Positions 9,661 to 23,460 of a DNA stretch of 64,000 nt are shown piece by piece. The notes beneath the pieces are model-generated. The model did not search any database, was not told the DNA's origin, and was given only the letters and a program-made list of their open reading frames with translations. Numbering within the stretch: the stretch's first letter is position 1; the number at the start of each line of letters is the position of its first letter. The DNA comes from Cinclus cinclus (lineage: Eukaryota > Chordata > Aves > Passeriformes > Cinclidae): positions 23,441,258-23,505,257 of the forward strand of contig NC_085047.1 of assembly GCF_963662255.1 (NCBI RefSeq). The letters are read 5' to 3'. The translations under genes were made by a program, and so were the position numbers.

Positions 9661-11040
9661 GCGGCGATATGGGGCCGCTTGGCAGGTGGCCGAAGAAAGA
9701 CGGCTGCCCCGTGAATGTGGTGCCAGAAGGCAAGTTTCAGCAGGGCGTTCCGGGCCAGCTCAATGTGCAGCCGCAGTTGTTCTAGGCGAGTTCTAGCCGA
9801 GAAGCTTTCCGTCTCCATTCACGAGACAAGAAAGGCAGAAGGCAAGGGCACCCAGGGTTGAGAAGAAAAGTGCGCGTAGCGAGCTCGTTGCGGCAGAGGC
9901 GAAAGCCAGGAGCAGCGCGCTCGGTGCGAGAAGTAGAGGGCGCTTCGCCTCCTTGGGAAGGAAATCGCGTCTGGGCACGAACGACAGCCAGCGAAGCTTC
10001 AGGAACAACAGGCTGTTCTGCTCAGCGTACGAGCCTGAAGTGAGTGGCAAGGGGTAAGCGGGCAGTTCCAAGGCATCTAGCTTTCCTGCTAGCAATGCCA
10101 TTTCTACCCTGCCGTGCAAAACGTTGTCCTTTGCCGTTATGCTCCGAGATGCAGAGAGCACGTCGGCAGACGCAGTGCAGAGGGAAAGGACACAGTATCC
10201 TTGGGAGTGTGACGCCACTTAGGCGGGCAAAGCAGAAAGGTGCCGCCCTGCACCGGCTTTGACTGCCTGAGCTTCCTTGCTAGGACAGCACCTGTCGAAA
10301 GCTGGCAACTAGGCTGCCAGAGTGCAGAATGTAGGCGGTGCGGCACGCTTGCTTGCCGAAAGCCAGTATCAGCGAGACAGCGTGCTAGGCTCTGTTTCAC
10401 AGCTCCTTGGAGAACACGCACTGGAAGAATGCCGTCTCTGTTCCGCAAAAGCTCTGCCCCAGTGAAAGGTGGAAGAAGCAGCCTGTGGCCACGGGCAGAG
10501 CTGGTCAACAGCTGCGCCTAACTTTCCCAAGCTGCGAGAGCATTCGCAGCCGAGTTCTGCTTTGACAGAGCTATTGGTGAACTTTTGCAGTCCCGGAAGC
10601 TGCTGAAACCAAGGCTGTGTTCCGCCTCTTCATTCTTGGCTTTCTGTGCTCCAGCGAGTTGTCAAGCTCGGACACGGCATTCAGCTTTGCCGCCTCTCTG
10701 CACGGAAAGCACTAGACAGAACTAGTGTGCTTCGTGCATGCTCTCTCCTCGCTTTTATGGTCACGGCTCTGCTTTTTGCTTGGCAGCGTTCACAGGGTCC
10801 ACGGCGTACCTCTTGCACAGCGAGAGGTGGCCGGCGAGGAATACTTGCTGCCTTAAGTCGTTCCATGCTCAAGGCATTCATCAGAGCAACACAGTGTGGG
10901 AAAAGAGGAGGGAACATTGCAGGACAAATTTCTATGCCGGGACATTATTGTCTGCGAGACAGCTCTCCGGAGCGCTAGTATTTGGCCAGGCTGAAATCAG
11001 CGCCACGGGAAGCCAATCTGACAAGCGGAGTGCAACGAGC
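9661..11040. repeat. Unit 8 (1,380 bp, 1 change)
   Basis: 10217 G to A (offset 557), as in unit 6 but without 1191G. Confidence 0.95.
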
Positions 11041-12420
11041 GCGGCGATATGGGGCCGCTTGGCAGGTGGCCGAAGAAAGACGGCTGCCCCGTGAATGTGG
11101 TGCCAGAAGGCAAGTTTCAGCAGGGCGTTCCGGGCCAGCTCAATGTGCAGCCGCAGTTGTTCTAGGCGAGTTCTAGCCGAGAAGCTTTCCGTCTCCATTC
11201 ACGAGACAAGAAAGGCAGAAGGCAAGGGCACCCAGGGTTGAGAAGAAAAGTGCGCGTAGCGAGCTCGTTGCGGCAGAGGCGAAAGCCAGGAGCAGCGCGC
11301 TCGGTGCGAGAAGTAGAGGGCGCTTCGCCTCCTTGGGAAGGAAATCGCGTCTGGGCACGAACGACAGCCAGCGAAGCTTCAGGAACAACAGGCTGTTCTG
11401 CTCAGCGTACGAGCCTGAAGTGAGTGGCAAGGGGTAAGCGGGCAGTTCCAAGGCATCTAGCTTTCCTGCTAGCAATGCCATTTCTACCCTGCCGTGCAAA
11501 ACGTTGTCCTTTGCCGTTATGCTCCGAGATGCAGAGAGCACGTCGGCAGACGCAGTGCAGAGGGAAAGGACACAGTATCCTTGGGAGTGTGACGCCGCTT
11601 AGGCGGGCAAAGCAGAAAGGTGCCGCCCTGCACCGGCTTTGACTGCCTGAGCTTCCTTGCTAGGACAGCACCTGTCGAAAGCTGGCAACTAGGCTGCCAG
11701 AGTGCAGAATGTAGGCGGTGCGGCACGCTTGCTTGCCGAAAGCCAGTATCAGCGAGACAGCGTGCTAGGCTCTGTTTCACAGCTCCTTGGAGAACACGCA
11801 CTGGAAGAATGCCGTCTCTGTTCCGCAAAAGCTCTGCCCCAGTGAAAGGTGGAAGAAGCAGCCTGTGGCCACGGGCAGAGCTGGTCAACAGCTGCGCCTA
11901 ACTTTCCCAAGCTGCGAGAGCATTCGCAGCCGAGTTCTGCTTTGACAGAGCTATTGGTGAACTTTTGCAGTCCCGGAAGCTGCTGAAACCAAGGCTGTGT
12001 TCCGCCTCTTCATTCTTGGCTTTCTGTGCTCCAGCGAGTTGTCAAGCTCGGACACGGCATTCAGCTTTGCCGCCTCTCTGCACGGAAAGCACTAGACAGA
12101 ACTAGTGTGCTTCGTGCATGCTCTCTCCTCGCTTTTATGGTCACGGCTCTGCTTTTTGCTTGGCAGCGTTCACAGGGTCCACGGCGTACCTCTTGCACAG
12201 CGAGAGGTGGCCGGCGAGGAATACTTGCTGCCTTAAGTCGTTCCATGCTCAAGGCATTCATCAGAGCAACACAGTGTGGGAAAAGAGGAGGGAACATTGC
12301 AGGACAAATTTCTATGCCGGGACATTATTGTCTGCGAGACAGCTCTCCGGAGCGCTAGTATTTGGCCAGGCTGAAATCAGCGCCACGGGAAGCCAATCTG
12401 ACAAGCGGAGTGCAACGAGC
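11041..12420. repeat. Unit 9 (1,380 bp, consensus)
   Basis: No difference from consensus seen. Confidence 0.95.
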
Positions 12421-13800
12421 GCGGCGATATGGGGCCGCTTGGCAGGTGGCCGAAGAAAGACGGCTGCCCCGTGAATGTGGTGCCAGAAGGCAAGTTTCAG
12501 CAGGGCGTTCCGGGCCAGCTCAATGTGCAGCCGCAGTTGTTCTAGGCGAGTTCTAGCCGAGAAGCTTTCCGTCTCCATTCACGAGACAAGAAAGGCAGAA
12601 GGCAAGGGCACCCAGGGTTGAGAAGAAAAGTGCGCGTAGCGAGCTCGTTGCGGCAGAGGCGAAAGCCAGGAGCAGCGCGCTCGGTGCGAGAAGTAGAGGG
12701 CGCTTCGCCTCCTTGGGAAGGAAATCGCGTCTGGGCACGAACGACAGCCAGCGAAGCTTCAGGAACAACAGGCTGTTCTGCTCAGCGTACGAGCCTGAAG
12801 TGAGTGGCAAGGGGTAAGCGGGCAGTTCCAAGGCATCTAGCTTTCCTGCTAGCAATGCCATTTCTACCCTGCCGTGCAAAACGTTGTCCTTTGCCGTTAT
12901 GCTCCGAGATGCAGAGAGCACGTCGGCAGACGCAGTGCAGAGGGAAAGGACACAGTATCCTTGGGAGTGTGACGCCGCTTAGGCGGGCAAAGCAGAAAGG
13001 TGCCGCCCTGCACCGGCTTTGACTGCCTGAGCTTCCTTGCTAGGACAGCACCTGTCGAAAGCTGGCAACTAGGCTGCCAGAGTGCAGAATGTAGGCGGTG
13101 CGGCACGCTTGCTTGCCGAAAGCCAGTATCAGCGAGACAGCGTGCTAGGCTCTGTTTCACAGCTCCTTGGAGAACACGCACTGGAAGAATGCCGTCTCTG
13201 TTCCGCAAAAGCTCTGCCCCAGTGAAAGGTGGAAGAAGCAGCCTGTGGCCACGGGCAGAGCTGGTCAACAGCTGCGCCTAACTTTCCCAAGCTGCGAGAG
13301 CATTCGCAGCCGAGTTCTGCTTTGACAGATCTATTGGTGAACTTTTGCAGTCCCGGAAGCTGCTGAAACCAAGGCTGTGTTCCGCCTCTTCATTCTTGGC
13401 TTTCTGTGCTCCAGCGAGTTGTCAAGCTCGGACACGGCATTCAGCTTTGCCGCCTCTCTGCACGGAAAGCACTAGACAGAACTAGTGTGCTTCGTGCATG
13501 CTCTCTCCTCGCTTTTATGGTCACGGCTCTGCTTTTTGCTTGGCAGCGTTCACAGGGTCCACGGCGTACCTCTTGCACAGCGAGAGGTGGCCGGCGAGGA
13601 ATACTTGCTGCCTTAAGTCGTTCCATGCTCAAGGCATTCATCAGAGCAACACAGTGTGGGAAAAGAGGAGGGAACATTGCAGGACAAATTTCTATGCCGG
13701 GACATTATTGTCTGCGAGACAGCTCTCCGGAGCGCTAGTATTTGGCCAGGCTGAAATCAGCGCCACGGGAAGCCAATCTGACAAGCGGAGTGCAACGAGC
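12421..13800. repeat. Unit 10 (1,380 bp, 1 change)
   Basis: 13330 G to T (offset 910), a private transversion that creates AGATCT (BglII) at 13327-13332. I saw no BglII site in other units. Confidence 0.95.
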
Positions 13801-15180
13801 GCGGCGATATGGGGCCGCTTGGCAGGTGGCCGAAGAAAGACGGCTGCCCCGTGAATGTGGTGCCAGAAGGCAAGTTTCAGCAGGGCGTTCCGGGCCAGCT
13901 CAATGTGCAGCCGCAGTTGTTCTAGGCGAGTTCTAGCCGAGAAGCTTTCCGTCTCCATTCACGAGACAAGAAAGGCAGAAGGCAAGGGCACCCAGGGTTG
14001 AGAAGAAAAGTGCGCGTAGCGAGCTCGTTGCGGCAGAGGCGAAAGCCAGGAGCAGCGCGCTCGGTGCGAGAAGTAGAGGGCGCTTCGCCTCCTTGGGAAG
14101 GAAATCGCGTCTGGGCACGAACGACAGCCAGCGAAGCTTCAGGAACAACAGGCTGTTCTGCTCAGCGTACGAGCCTGAAGTGAGTGGCAAGGGGTAAGCG
14201 GGCAGTTCCAAGGCATCTAGCTTTCCTGCTAGCAATGCCATTTCTACCCTGCCGTGCAAAACGTTGTCCTTTGCCGTTATGCTCCGAGATGCAGAGAGCA
14301 CGTCGGCAGACGCAGTGCAGAGGGAAAGGACACAGTATCCTTGGGAGTGTGACGCCGCTTAGGCGGGCAAAGCAGAAAGGTGCCGCCCTGCGCCGGCTTT
14401 GACTGCCTGAGCTTCCTTGCTAGGACAGCACCTGTCGAAAGCTGGCAACTAGGCTGCCAGAGTGCAGAATGTAGGCGGTGCGGCACGCTTGCTTGCCGAA
14501 AGCCAGTATCAGCGAGACAGCGTGCTAGGCTCTGTTTCACAGCTCCTTGGAGAACACGCACTTGAAGAATGCCGTCTCTGTTCCGCAAAAGCTCTGCCCC
14601 AGTGAAAGGTGGAAGAAGCAGCCTGTGGCCACGGGCAGAGCTGGTCAACAGCTGCGCCTAACTTTCCCAAGCTGCGAGAGCATTCGCAGCCGAGTTCTGC
14701 TTTGACAGAGCTATTGGTGAACTTTTGCAGTCCCGGAAGCTGCTGAAACCAAGGCTGTGTTCCGCCTCTTCATTCTTGGCTTTCTGTGCTCCAGCGAGTT
14801 GTCAAGCTCGGACACGGCATTCAGCTTTGCCGCCTCTCTGCACGGAAAGCACTAGACAGAACTAGTGTGCTTCGTGCATGCTCTCTCCTCGCTTTTATGG
14901 TCACGGCTCTGCTTTTTGCTTGGCAGCGTTCACAGGGTCCACGGCGTACCTCTTGCACAGCGAGAGGTGGCCGGCGAGGAATACTTGCTGCCTTAAGTCG
15001 TTCCATGCTCAAGGCATTCATCAGAGCAACACAGTGTGGGAAAAGAGGAGGGAACATTGCAGGACAAATTTCTATGCCGGGACATTATTGTCTGCGAGAC
15101 AGCTCTCCGGAGCGCTAGTATTTGGCCAGGCTGAAATCAGCGCCACGGGAAGCCAATCTGACAAGCGGAGTGCAACGAGC
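13801..15180. repeat. Unit 11 (1,380 bp, 592G+763T)
   Basis: 14392 A to G and 14563 G to T, the first occurrence of the paired haplotype. 763T places a stop in the + strand frame that runs 580-861 in other units. Confidence 0.95.
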
Positions 15181-16560
15181 GCGGCGATATGGGGCCGCTT
15201 GGCAGGTGGCCGAAGAAAGACGGCTGCCCCGTGAATGTGGTGCCAGAAGGCAAGTTTCAGCAGGGCGTTCCGGGCCAGCTCAATGTGCAGCCGCAGTTGT
15301 TCTAGGCGAGTTCTAGCCGAGAAGCTTTCCGTCTCCATTCACGAGACAAGAAAGGCAGAAGGCAAGGGCACCCAGGGTTGAGAAGAAAAGTGCGCGTAGC
15401 GAGCTCGTTGCGGCAGAGGCGAAAGCCAGGAGCAGCGCGCTCGGTGCGAGAAGTAGAGGGCGCTTCGCCTCCTTGGGAAGGAAATCGCGTCTGGGCACGA
15501 ACGACAGCCAGCGAAGCTTCAGGAACAACAGGCTGTTCTGCTCAGCGTACGAGCCTGAAGTGAGTGGCAAGGGGTAAGCGGGCAGTTCCAAGGCATCTAG
15601 CTTTCCTGCTAGCAATGCCATTTCTACCCTGCCGTGCAAAACGTTGTCCTTTGCCGTTATGCTCCGAGATGCAGAGAGCACGTCGGCAGACGCAGTGCAG
15701 AGGGAAAGGACACAGTATCCTTGGGAGTGTGACGCCGCTTAGGCGGGCAAAGCAGAAAGGTGCCGCCCTGCACCGGCTTTGACTGCCTGAGCTTCCTTGC
15801 TAGGACAGCACCTGTCGAAAGCTGGCAACTAGGCTGCCAGAGTGCAGAATGTAGGCGGTGCGGCACGCTTGCTTGCCGAAAGCCAGTATCAGCGAGACAG
15901 CGTGCTAGGCTCTGTTTCACAGCTCCTTGGAGAACACGCACTGGAAGAATGCCGTCTCTGTTCCGCAAAAGCTCTGCCCCAGTGAAAGGTGGAAGAAGCA
16001 GCCTGTGGCCACGGGCAGAGCTGGTCAACAGCTGCGCCTAACTTTCCCAAGCTGCGAGAGCATTCGCAGCCGAGTTCTGCTTTGACAGAGCTATTGGTGA
16101 ACTTTTGCAGTCCCGGAAGCTGCTGAAACCAAGGCTGTGTTCCGCCTCTTCATTCTTGGCTTTCTGTGCTCCAGCGAGTTGTCAAGCTCGGACACGGCAT
16201 TCAGCTTTGCCGCCTCTCTGCACGGAAAGCACTAGACAGAACTAGTGTGCTTCGTGCATGCTCTCTCCTCGCTTTTATGGTCACGGCTCTGCTTTTTGCT
16301 TGGCAGCGTTCACAGGGTCCACGGCGTACCTCTTGCACAGCGAGAGGTGGCCGGCGAGGAATACTTGCTGCCTTAAGTCGTTCCATGCTCAAGGCATTCA
16401 TCAGAGCAACACAGTGTGGGAAAAGAGGAGGGAACATTGCAGGACAAATTTCTATGCCGGGACATTATTGTCTGCGAGACAGCTCTCCGGAGCGCTAGTA
16501 TTTGGCCAGGCTGAAATCAGCGCCACGGGAAGCCAATCTGACAAGCGGAGTGCAACGAGC
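15181..16560. repeat. Unit 12 (1,380 bp, consensus)
   Basis: No difference from consensus seen. Confidence 0.95.
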
Positions 16561-17940
16561 GCGGCGATATGGGGCCGCTTGGCAGGTGGCCGAAGAAAGA
16601 CGGCTGCCCCGTGAATGTGGTGCCAGAAGGCAAGTTTCAGCAGGGCGTTCCGGGCCAGCTCAATGTGCAGCCGCAGTTGTTCTAGGCGAGTTCTAGCCGA
16701 GAAGCTTTCCGTCTCCATTCACGAGACAAGAAAGGCAGAAGGCAAGGGCACCCAGGGTTGAGAAGAAAAGTGCGCGTAGCGAGCTCGTTGCGGCAGAGGC
16801 GAAAGCCAGGAGCAGCGCGCTCGGTGCGAGAAGTAGAGGGCGCTTCGCCTCCTTGGGAAGGAAATCGCGTCTGGGCACGAACGACAGCCAGCGAAGCTTC
16901 AGGAACAACAGGCTGTTCTGCTCAGCGTACGAGCCTGAAGTGAGTGGCAAGGGGTAAGCGGGCAGTTCCAAGGCATCTAGCTTTCCTGCTAGCAATGCCA
17001 TTTCTACCCTGCCGTGCAAAACGTTGTCCTTTGCCGTTATGCTCCGAGATGCAGAGAGCACGTCGGCAGACGCAGTGCAGAGGGAAAGGACACAGTATCC
17101 TTGGGAGTGTGACGCCGCTTAGGCGGGCAAAGCAGAAAGGTGCCGCCCTGCACCGGCTTTGACTGCCTGAGCTTCCTTGCTAGGACAGCACCTGTCGAAA
17201 GCTGGCAACTAGGCTGCCAGAGTGCAGAATGTAGGCGGTGCGGCACGCTTGCTTGCCGAAAGCCAGTATCAGCGAGACAGCGTGCTAGGCTCTGTTTCAC
17301 AGCTCCTTGGAGAACACGCACTGGAAGAATGCCGTCTCTGTTCCGCAAAAGCTCTGCCCCAGTGAAAGGTGGAAGAAGCAGCCTGTGGCCACGGGCAGAG
17401 CTGGTCAACAGCTGCGCCTAACTTTCCCAAGCTGCGAGAGCATTCGCAGCCGAGTTCTGCTTTGACAGAGCTATTGGTGAACTTTTGCAGTCCCGGAAGC
17501 TGCTGAAACCAAGGCTGTGTTCCGCCTCTTCATTCTTGGCTTTCTGTGCTCCAGCGAGTTGTCAAGCTCGGACACGGCATTCAGCTTTGCCGCCTCTCTG
17601 CACGGAAAGCACTAGACAGAACTAGTGTGCTTCGTGCATGCTCTCTCCTCGCTTTTATGGTCACGGCTCTGCTTTTTGCTTGGCAGCGTTCACAGGGTCC
17701 ACGGCGTACCTCTTGCACAGCGAGAGGTGGCCGGCGAGGAATACTTGCTGGCTTAAGTCGTTCCATGCTCAAGGCATTCATCAGAGCAACACAGTGTGGG
17801 AAAAGAGGAGGGAACATTGCAGGACAAATTTCTATGCCGGGACATTATTGTCTGCGAGACAGCTCTCCGGAGCGCTAGTATTTGGCCAGGCTGAAATCAG
17901 CGCCACGGGAAGCCAATCTGACAAGCGGAGTGCAACGAGC
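16561..17940. repeat. Unit 13 (1,380 bp, 1 change)
   Basis: 17751 C to G (offset 1191). Confidence 0.95.
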
Positions 17941-19320
17941 GCGGCGATATGGGGCCGCTTGGCAGGTGGCCGAAGAAAGACGGCTGCCCCGTGAATGTGG
18001 TGCCAGAAGGCAAGTTTCAGCAGGGCGTTCCGGGCCAGCTCAATGTGCAGCCGCAGTTGTTCTAGGCGAGTTCTAGCCGAGAAGCTTTCCGTCTCCATTC
18101 ACGAGACAAGAAAGGCAGAAGGCAAGGGCACCCAGGGTTGAGAAGAAAAGTGCGCGTAGCGAGCTCGTTGCGGCAGAGGCGAAAGCCAGGAGCAGCGCGC
18201 TCGGTGCGAGAAGTAGAGGGCGCTTCGCCTCCTTGGGAAGGAAATCGCGTCTGGGCACGAACGACAGCCAGCGAAGCTTCAGGAACAACAGGCTGTTCTG
18301 CTCAGCGTACGAGCCTGAAGTGAGTGGCAAGGGGTAAGCGGGCAGTTCCAAGGCATCTAGCTTTCCTGCTAGCAATGCCATTTCTACCCTGCCGTGCAAA
18401 ACGTTGTCCTTTGCCGTTATGCTCCGAGATGCAGAGAGCACGTCGGCAGACGCAGTGCAGAGGGAAAGGACACAGTATCCTTGGGAGTGTGACGCCGCTT
18501 AGGCGGGCAAAGCAGAAAGGTGCCGCCCTGCGCCGGCTTTGACTGCCTGAGCTTCCTTGCTAGGACAGCACCTGTCGAAAGCTGGCAACTAGGCTGCCAG
18601 AGTGCAGAATGTAGGCGGTGCGGCACGCTTGCTTGCCGAAAGCCAGTATCAGCGAGACAGCGTGCTAGGCTCTGTTTCACAGCTCCTTGGAGAACACGCA
18701 CTTGAAGAATGCCGTCTCTGTTCCGCAAAAGCTCTGCCCCAGTGAAAGGTGGAAGAAGCAGCCTGTGGCCACGGGCAGAGCTGGTCAACAGCTGCGCCTA
18801 ACTTTCCCAAGCTGCGAGAGCATTCGCAGCCGAGTTCTGCTTTGACAGAGCTATTGGTGAACTTTTGCAGTCCCGGAAGCTGCTGAAACCAAGGCTGTGT
18901 TCCGCCTCTTCATTCTTGGCTTTCTGTGCTCCAGCGAGTTGTCAAGCTCGGACACGGCATTCAGCTTTGCCGCCTCTCTGCACGGAAAGCACTAGACAGA
19001 ACTAGTGTGCTTCGTGCATGCTCTCTCCTCGCTTTTATGGTCACGGCTCTGCTTTTTGCTTGGCAGCGTTCACAGGGTCCACGGCGTACCTCTTGCACAG
19101 CGAGAGGTGGCCGGCGAGGAATACTTGCTGCCTTAAGTCGTTCCATGCTCAAGGCATTCATCAGAGCAACACAGTGTGGGAAAAGAGGAGGGAACATTGC
19201 AGGACAAATTTCTATGCCGGGACATTATTGTCTGCGAGACAGCTCTCCGGAGCGCTAGTATTTGGCCAGGCTGAAATCAGCGCCACGGGAAGCCAATCTG
19301 ACAAGCGGAGTGCAACGAGC
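17941..19320. repeat. Unit 14 (1,380 bp, 592G+763T)
   Basis: 18532 A to G and 18703 G to T. Confidence 0.95.
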
Positions 19321-20700
19321 GCGGCGATATGGGGCCGCTTGGCAGGTGGCCGAAGAAAGACGGCTGCCCCGTGAATGTGGTGCCAGAAGGCAAGTTTCAG
19401 CAGGGCGTTCCGGGCCAGCTCAATGTGCAGCCGCAGTTGTTCTAGGCGAGTTCTAGCCGAGAAGCTTTCCGTCTCCATTCACGAGACAAGAAAGGCAGAA
19501 GGCAAGGGCACCCAGGGTTGAGAAGAAAAGTGCGCGTAGCGAGCTCGTTGCGGCAGAAGCGAAAGCCAGGAGCAGCGCGCTCGGTGCGAGAAGTAGAGGG
19601 CGCTTCGCCTCCTTGGGAAGGAAATCGCATCTGGGCACGAACGACAGCCAGCGAAGCTTCAGGAACAACAGGCTGTTCTGCTCAGCGTACGAGCCTGAAG
19701 TGAGTGGCAAGGGGTAAGCGGGCAGTTCCAAGGCATCTAGCTTTCCTGCTAGCAATGCCATTTCTACCCTGCCGTGCAAAACGTTGTCCTTTGCCGTTAT
19801 GCTCCGAGATGCAGAGAGCACGTCGGCAGACGCAGTGCAGAGGGAAAGGACACAGTATCCTTGGGAGTGTGACGCCGCTTAGGCGGGCAAAGCAGAAAGG
19901 TGCCGCCCTGCACCGGCTTTGACTGCCTGAGCTTCCTTGCTAGGACAGCACCTGTCGAAAGCTGGCAACTAGGCTGCCAGAGTGCAGAATGTAGGCGGTG
20001 CGGCACGCTTGCTTGCCGAAAGCCAGTATCAGCGAGACAGCGTGCTAGGCTCTGTTTCACAGCTCCTTGGAGAACACGCACTGGAAGAATGCCGTCTCTG
20101 TTCCGCAAAAGCTCTGCCCCAGTGAAAGGTGGAAGAAGCAGCCTGTGGCCACGGGCAGAGCTGGTCAACAGCTGCGCCTAACTTTCCCAAGCTGCGAGAG
20201 CATTCGCAGCCGAGTTCTGCTTTGACAGAGCTATTGGTGAACTTTTGCAGTCCCGGAAGCTGCTGAAACCAAGGCTGTGTTCCGCCTCTTCATTCTTGGC
20301 TTTCTGTGCTCCAGCGAGTTGTCAAGCTCGGACACGGCATTCAGCTTTGCCGCCTCTCTGCACGGAAAGCACTAGACAGAACTAGTGTGCTTCGTGCATG
20401 CTCTCTCCTCGCTTTTATGGTCACGGCTCTGCTTTTTGCTTGGCAGCGTTCACAGGGTCCACGGCGTACCTCTTGCACAGCGAGAGGTGGCCGGCGAGGA
20501 ATACTTGCTGGCTTAAGTCGTTCCATGCTCAAGGCATTCATCAGAGCAACACAGTGTGGGAAAAGAGGAGGGAACATTGCAGGACAAATTTCTATGCCGG
20601 GACATTATTGTCTGCGAGACAGCTCTCCGGAGCGCTAGTATTTGGCCAGGCTGAAATCAGCGCCACGGGAAGCCAATCTGACAAGCGGAGTGCAACGAGC
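19321..20700. repeat. Unit 15 (1,380 bp, 238A+309A+1191G)
   Basis: 19558 G to A, 19629 G to A and 20511 C to G. First unit of block copy 1; matches unit 18. Confidence 0.95.
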
Positions 20701-22080
20701 GCGGCGATATGGGGCCGCTTGGCAGGTGGCCGAAGAAAGACGGCTGCCCCGTGAATGTGGTGCCAGAAGGCAAGTTTCAGCAGGGCGTTCCGGGCCAGCT
20801 CAATGTGCAGCCGCAGTTGTTCTAGGCGAGTTCTAGCCGAGAAGCTTTCCGTCTCCATTCACGAGACAAGAAAGGCAGAAGGCAAGGGCACCCAGGGTTG
20901 AGAAGAAAAGTGCGCGTAGCGAGCTCGTTGCGGCAGAGGCGAAAGCCAGGAGCAGCGCGCTCGGTGCGAGAAGTAGAGGGCGCTTCGCCTCCTTGGGAAG
21001 GAAATCGCGTCTGGGCACGAACGACAGCCAGCGAAGCTTCAGGAACAACAGGCTGTTCTGCTCAGCGTACGAGCCTGAAGTGAGTGGCAAGGGGTAAGCG
21101 GGCAGTTCCAAGGCATCTAGCTTTCCTGCTAGCAATGCCATTTCTACCCTGCCGTGCAAAACGTTGTCCTTTGCCGTTATGCTCCGAGATGCAGAGAGCA
21201 CGTCGGCAGACGCAGTGCAGAGGGAAAGGACACAGTATCCTTGGGAGTGTGACGCCGCTTAGGCGGGCAAAGCAGAAAGGTGCCGCCCTGCGCCGGCTTT
21301 GACTGCCTGAGCTTCCTTGCTAGGACAGCACCTGTCGAAAGCTGGCAACTAGGCTGCCAGAGTGCAGAATGTAGGCGGTGCGGCACGCTTGCTTGCCGAA
21401 AGCCAGTATCAGCGAGACAGCGTGCTAGGCTCTGTTTCACAGCTCCTTGGAGAACACGCACTTGAAGAATGCCGTCTCTGTTCCGCAAAAGCTCTGCCCC
21501 AGTGAAAGGTGGAAGAAGCAGCCTGTGGCCACGGGCAGAGCTGGTCAACAGCTGCGCCTAACTTTCCCAAGCTGCGAGAGCATTCGCAGCCGAGTTCTGC
21601 TTTGACAGAGCTATTGGTGAACTTTTGCAGTCCCGGAAGCTGCTGAAACCAAGGCTGTGTTCCGCCTCTTCATTCTTGGCTTTCTGTGCTCCAGCGAGTT
21701 GTCAAGCTCGGACACGGCATTCAGCTTTGCCGCCTCTCTGCACGGAAAGCACTAGACAGAACTAGTGTGCTTCGTGCATGCTCTCTCCTCGCTTTTATGG
21801 TCACGGCTCTGCTTTTTGCTTGGCAGCGTTCACAGGGTCCACGGCGTACCTCTTGCACAGCGAGAGGTGGCCGGCGAGGAATACTTGCTGCCTTAAGTCG
21901 TTCCATGCTCAAGGCATTCATCAGAGCAACACAGTGTGGGAAAAGAGGAGGGAACATTGCAGGACAAATTTCTATGCCGGGACATTATTGTCTGCGAGAC
22001 AGCTCTCCGGAGCGCTAGTATTTGGCCAGGCTGAAATCAGCGCCACGGGAAGCCAATCTGACAAGCGGAGTGCAACGAGC
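20701..22080. repeat. Unit 16 (1,380 bp, 592G+763T)
   Basis: 21292 A to G and 21463 G to T. Second unit of block copy 1; matches unit 19. Confidence 0.95.
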
Positions 22081-23460
22081 GCGGCGATATGGGGCCGCTT
22101 GGCAGGTGGCCGAAGAAAGACGGCTGCCCCGTGAATGTGGTGCCAGAAGGCAAGTTTCAGCAGGGCGTTCCGGGCCAGCTCAATGTGCAGCCGCAGTTGT
22201 TCTAGGCGAGTTCTAGCCGAGAAGCTTTCCGTCTCCATTCACGAGACAAGAAAGGCAGAAGGCAAGGGCACCCAGGGTTGAGAAGAAAAGTGCGCGTAGC
22301 GAGCTCGTTGCGGCAGAGGCGAAAGCCAGGAGCAGCGCGCTCGGTGCGAGAAGTAGAGGGCGCTTCGCCTCCTTGGGAAGGAAATCGCGTCTGGGCACGA
22401 ACGACAGCCAGCGAAGCTTCAGGAACAACAGGCTGTTCTGCTCAGCGTACGAGCCTGAAGTGAGTGGCAAGGGGTAAGCGGGCAGTTCCAAGGCATCTAG
22501 CTTTCCTGCTAGCAATGCCATTTCTACCCTGCCGTGCAAAACGTTGTCCTTTGCCGTTATGCTCCGAGATGCAGAGAGCACGTCGGCAGACGCAGTGCAG
22601 AGGGAAAGGACACAGTATCCTTGGGAGTGTGACGCCGCTTAGGCGGGCAAAGCAGAAAGGTGCCGCCCTGCACCGGCTTTGACTGCCTGAGCTTCCTTGC
22701 TAGGACAGCACCTGTCGAAAGCTGGCAACTAGGCTGCCAGAGTGCAGAATGTAGGCGGTGCGGCACGCTTGCTTGCCGAAAGCCAGTATCAGCGAGACAG
22801 CGTGCTAGGCTCTGTTTCACAGCTCCTTGGAGAACACGCACTGGAAGAATGCCGTCTCTGTTCCGCAAAAGCTCTGCCCCAGTGAAAGGTGGAAGAAGCA
22901 GCCTGTGGCCACGGGCAGAGCTGGTCAACAGCTGCGCCTAACTTTCCCAAGCTGCGAGAGCATTCGCAGCCGAGTTCTGCTTTGACAGAGCTATTGGTGA
23001 ACTTTTGCAGTCCCGGAAGCTGCTGAAACCAAGGCTGTGTTCCGCCTCTTCATTCTTGGCTTTCTGTGCTCCAGCGAGTTGTCAAGCTCGGACACGGCAT
23101 TCAGCTTTGCCGCCTCTCTGCACGGAAAGCACTAGACAGAACTAGTGTGCTTCGTGCATGCTCTCTCCTCGCTTTTATGGTCACGGCTCTGCTTTTTGCT
23201 TGGCAGCGTTCACAGGGTCCACAGCGTACCTCTTGCACAGCGAGAGGTGGCCGGCGAGGAATACTTGCTGCCTTAAGTCGTTCCATGCTCAAGGCATTCA
23301 TCAGAGCAACACAGTGTGGGAAAAGAGGAGGGAACATTGCAGGACAAATTTCTATGCCGGGACATTATTGTCTGCGAGACAGCTCTCCGGAGCGCTAGTA
23401 TTTGGCCAGGCTGAAATCAGCGCCACGGGAAGCCAATCTGACAAGCGGAGTGCAACGAGC
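22081..23460. repeat. Unit 17 (1,380 bp, 1143A)
   Basis: 23223 G to A, a CpG transition. Third unit of block copy 1; matches unit 20. Confidence 0.95.

Larger units (their letters stand above)
19321..23460. repeat. Higher-order block, copy 1 (units 15-17, 4,140 bp)
   Basis: Three consecutive units carry distinct marks: unit 15 has 238A, 309A and 1191G; unit 16 has 592G and 763T; unit 17 has 1143A. The same ordered set occurs in units 18-20. Allowing for unmarked flanks, bases 19084-23697 read identically to 23224-27837, a match of about 4.6 kb at a shift of 4,140 bases. It ends at 1143 on the left (unit 14 lacks 1143A) and at 238 on the right (unit 21 lacks 238A). Confidence 0.92.
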
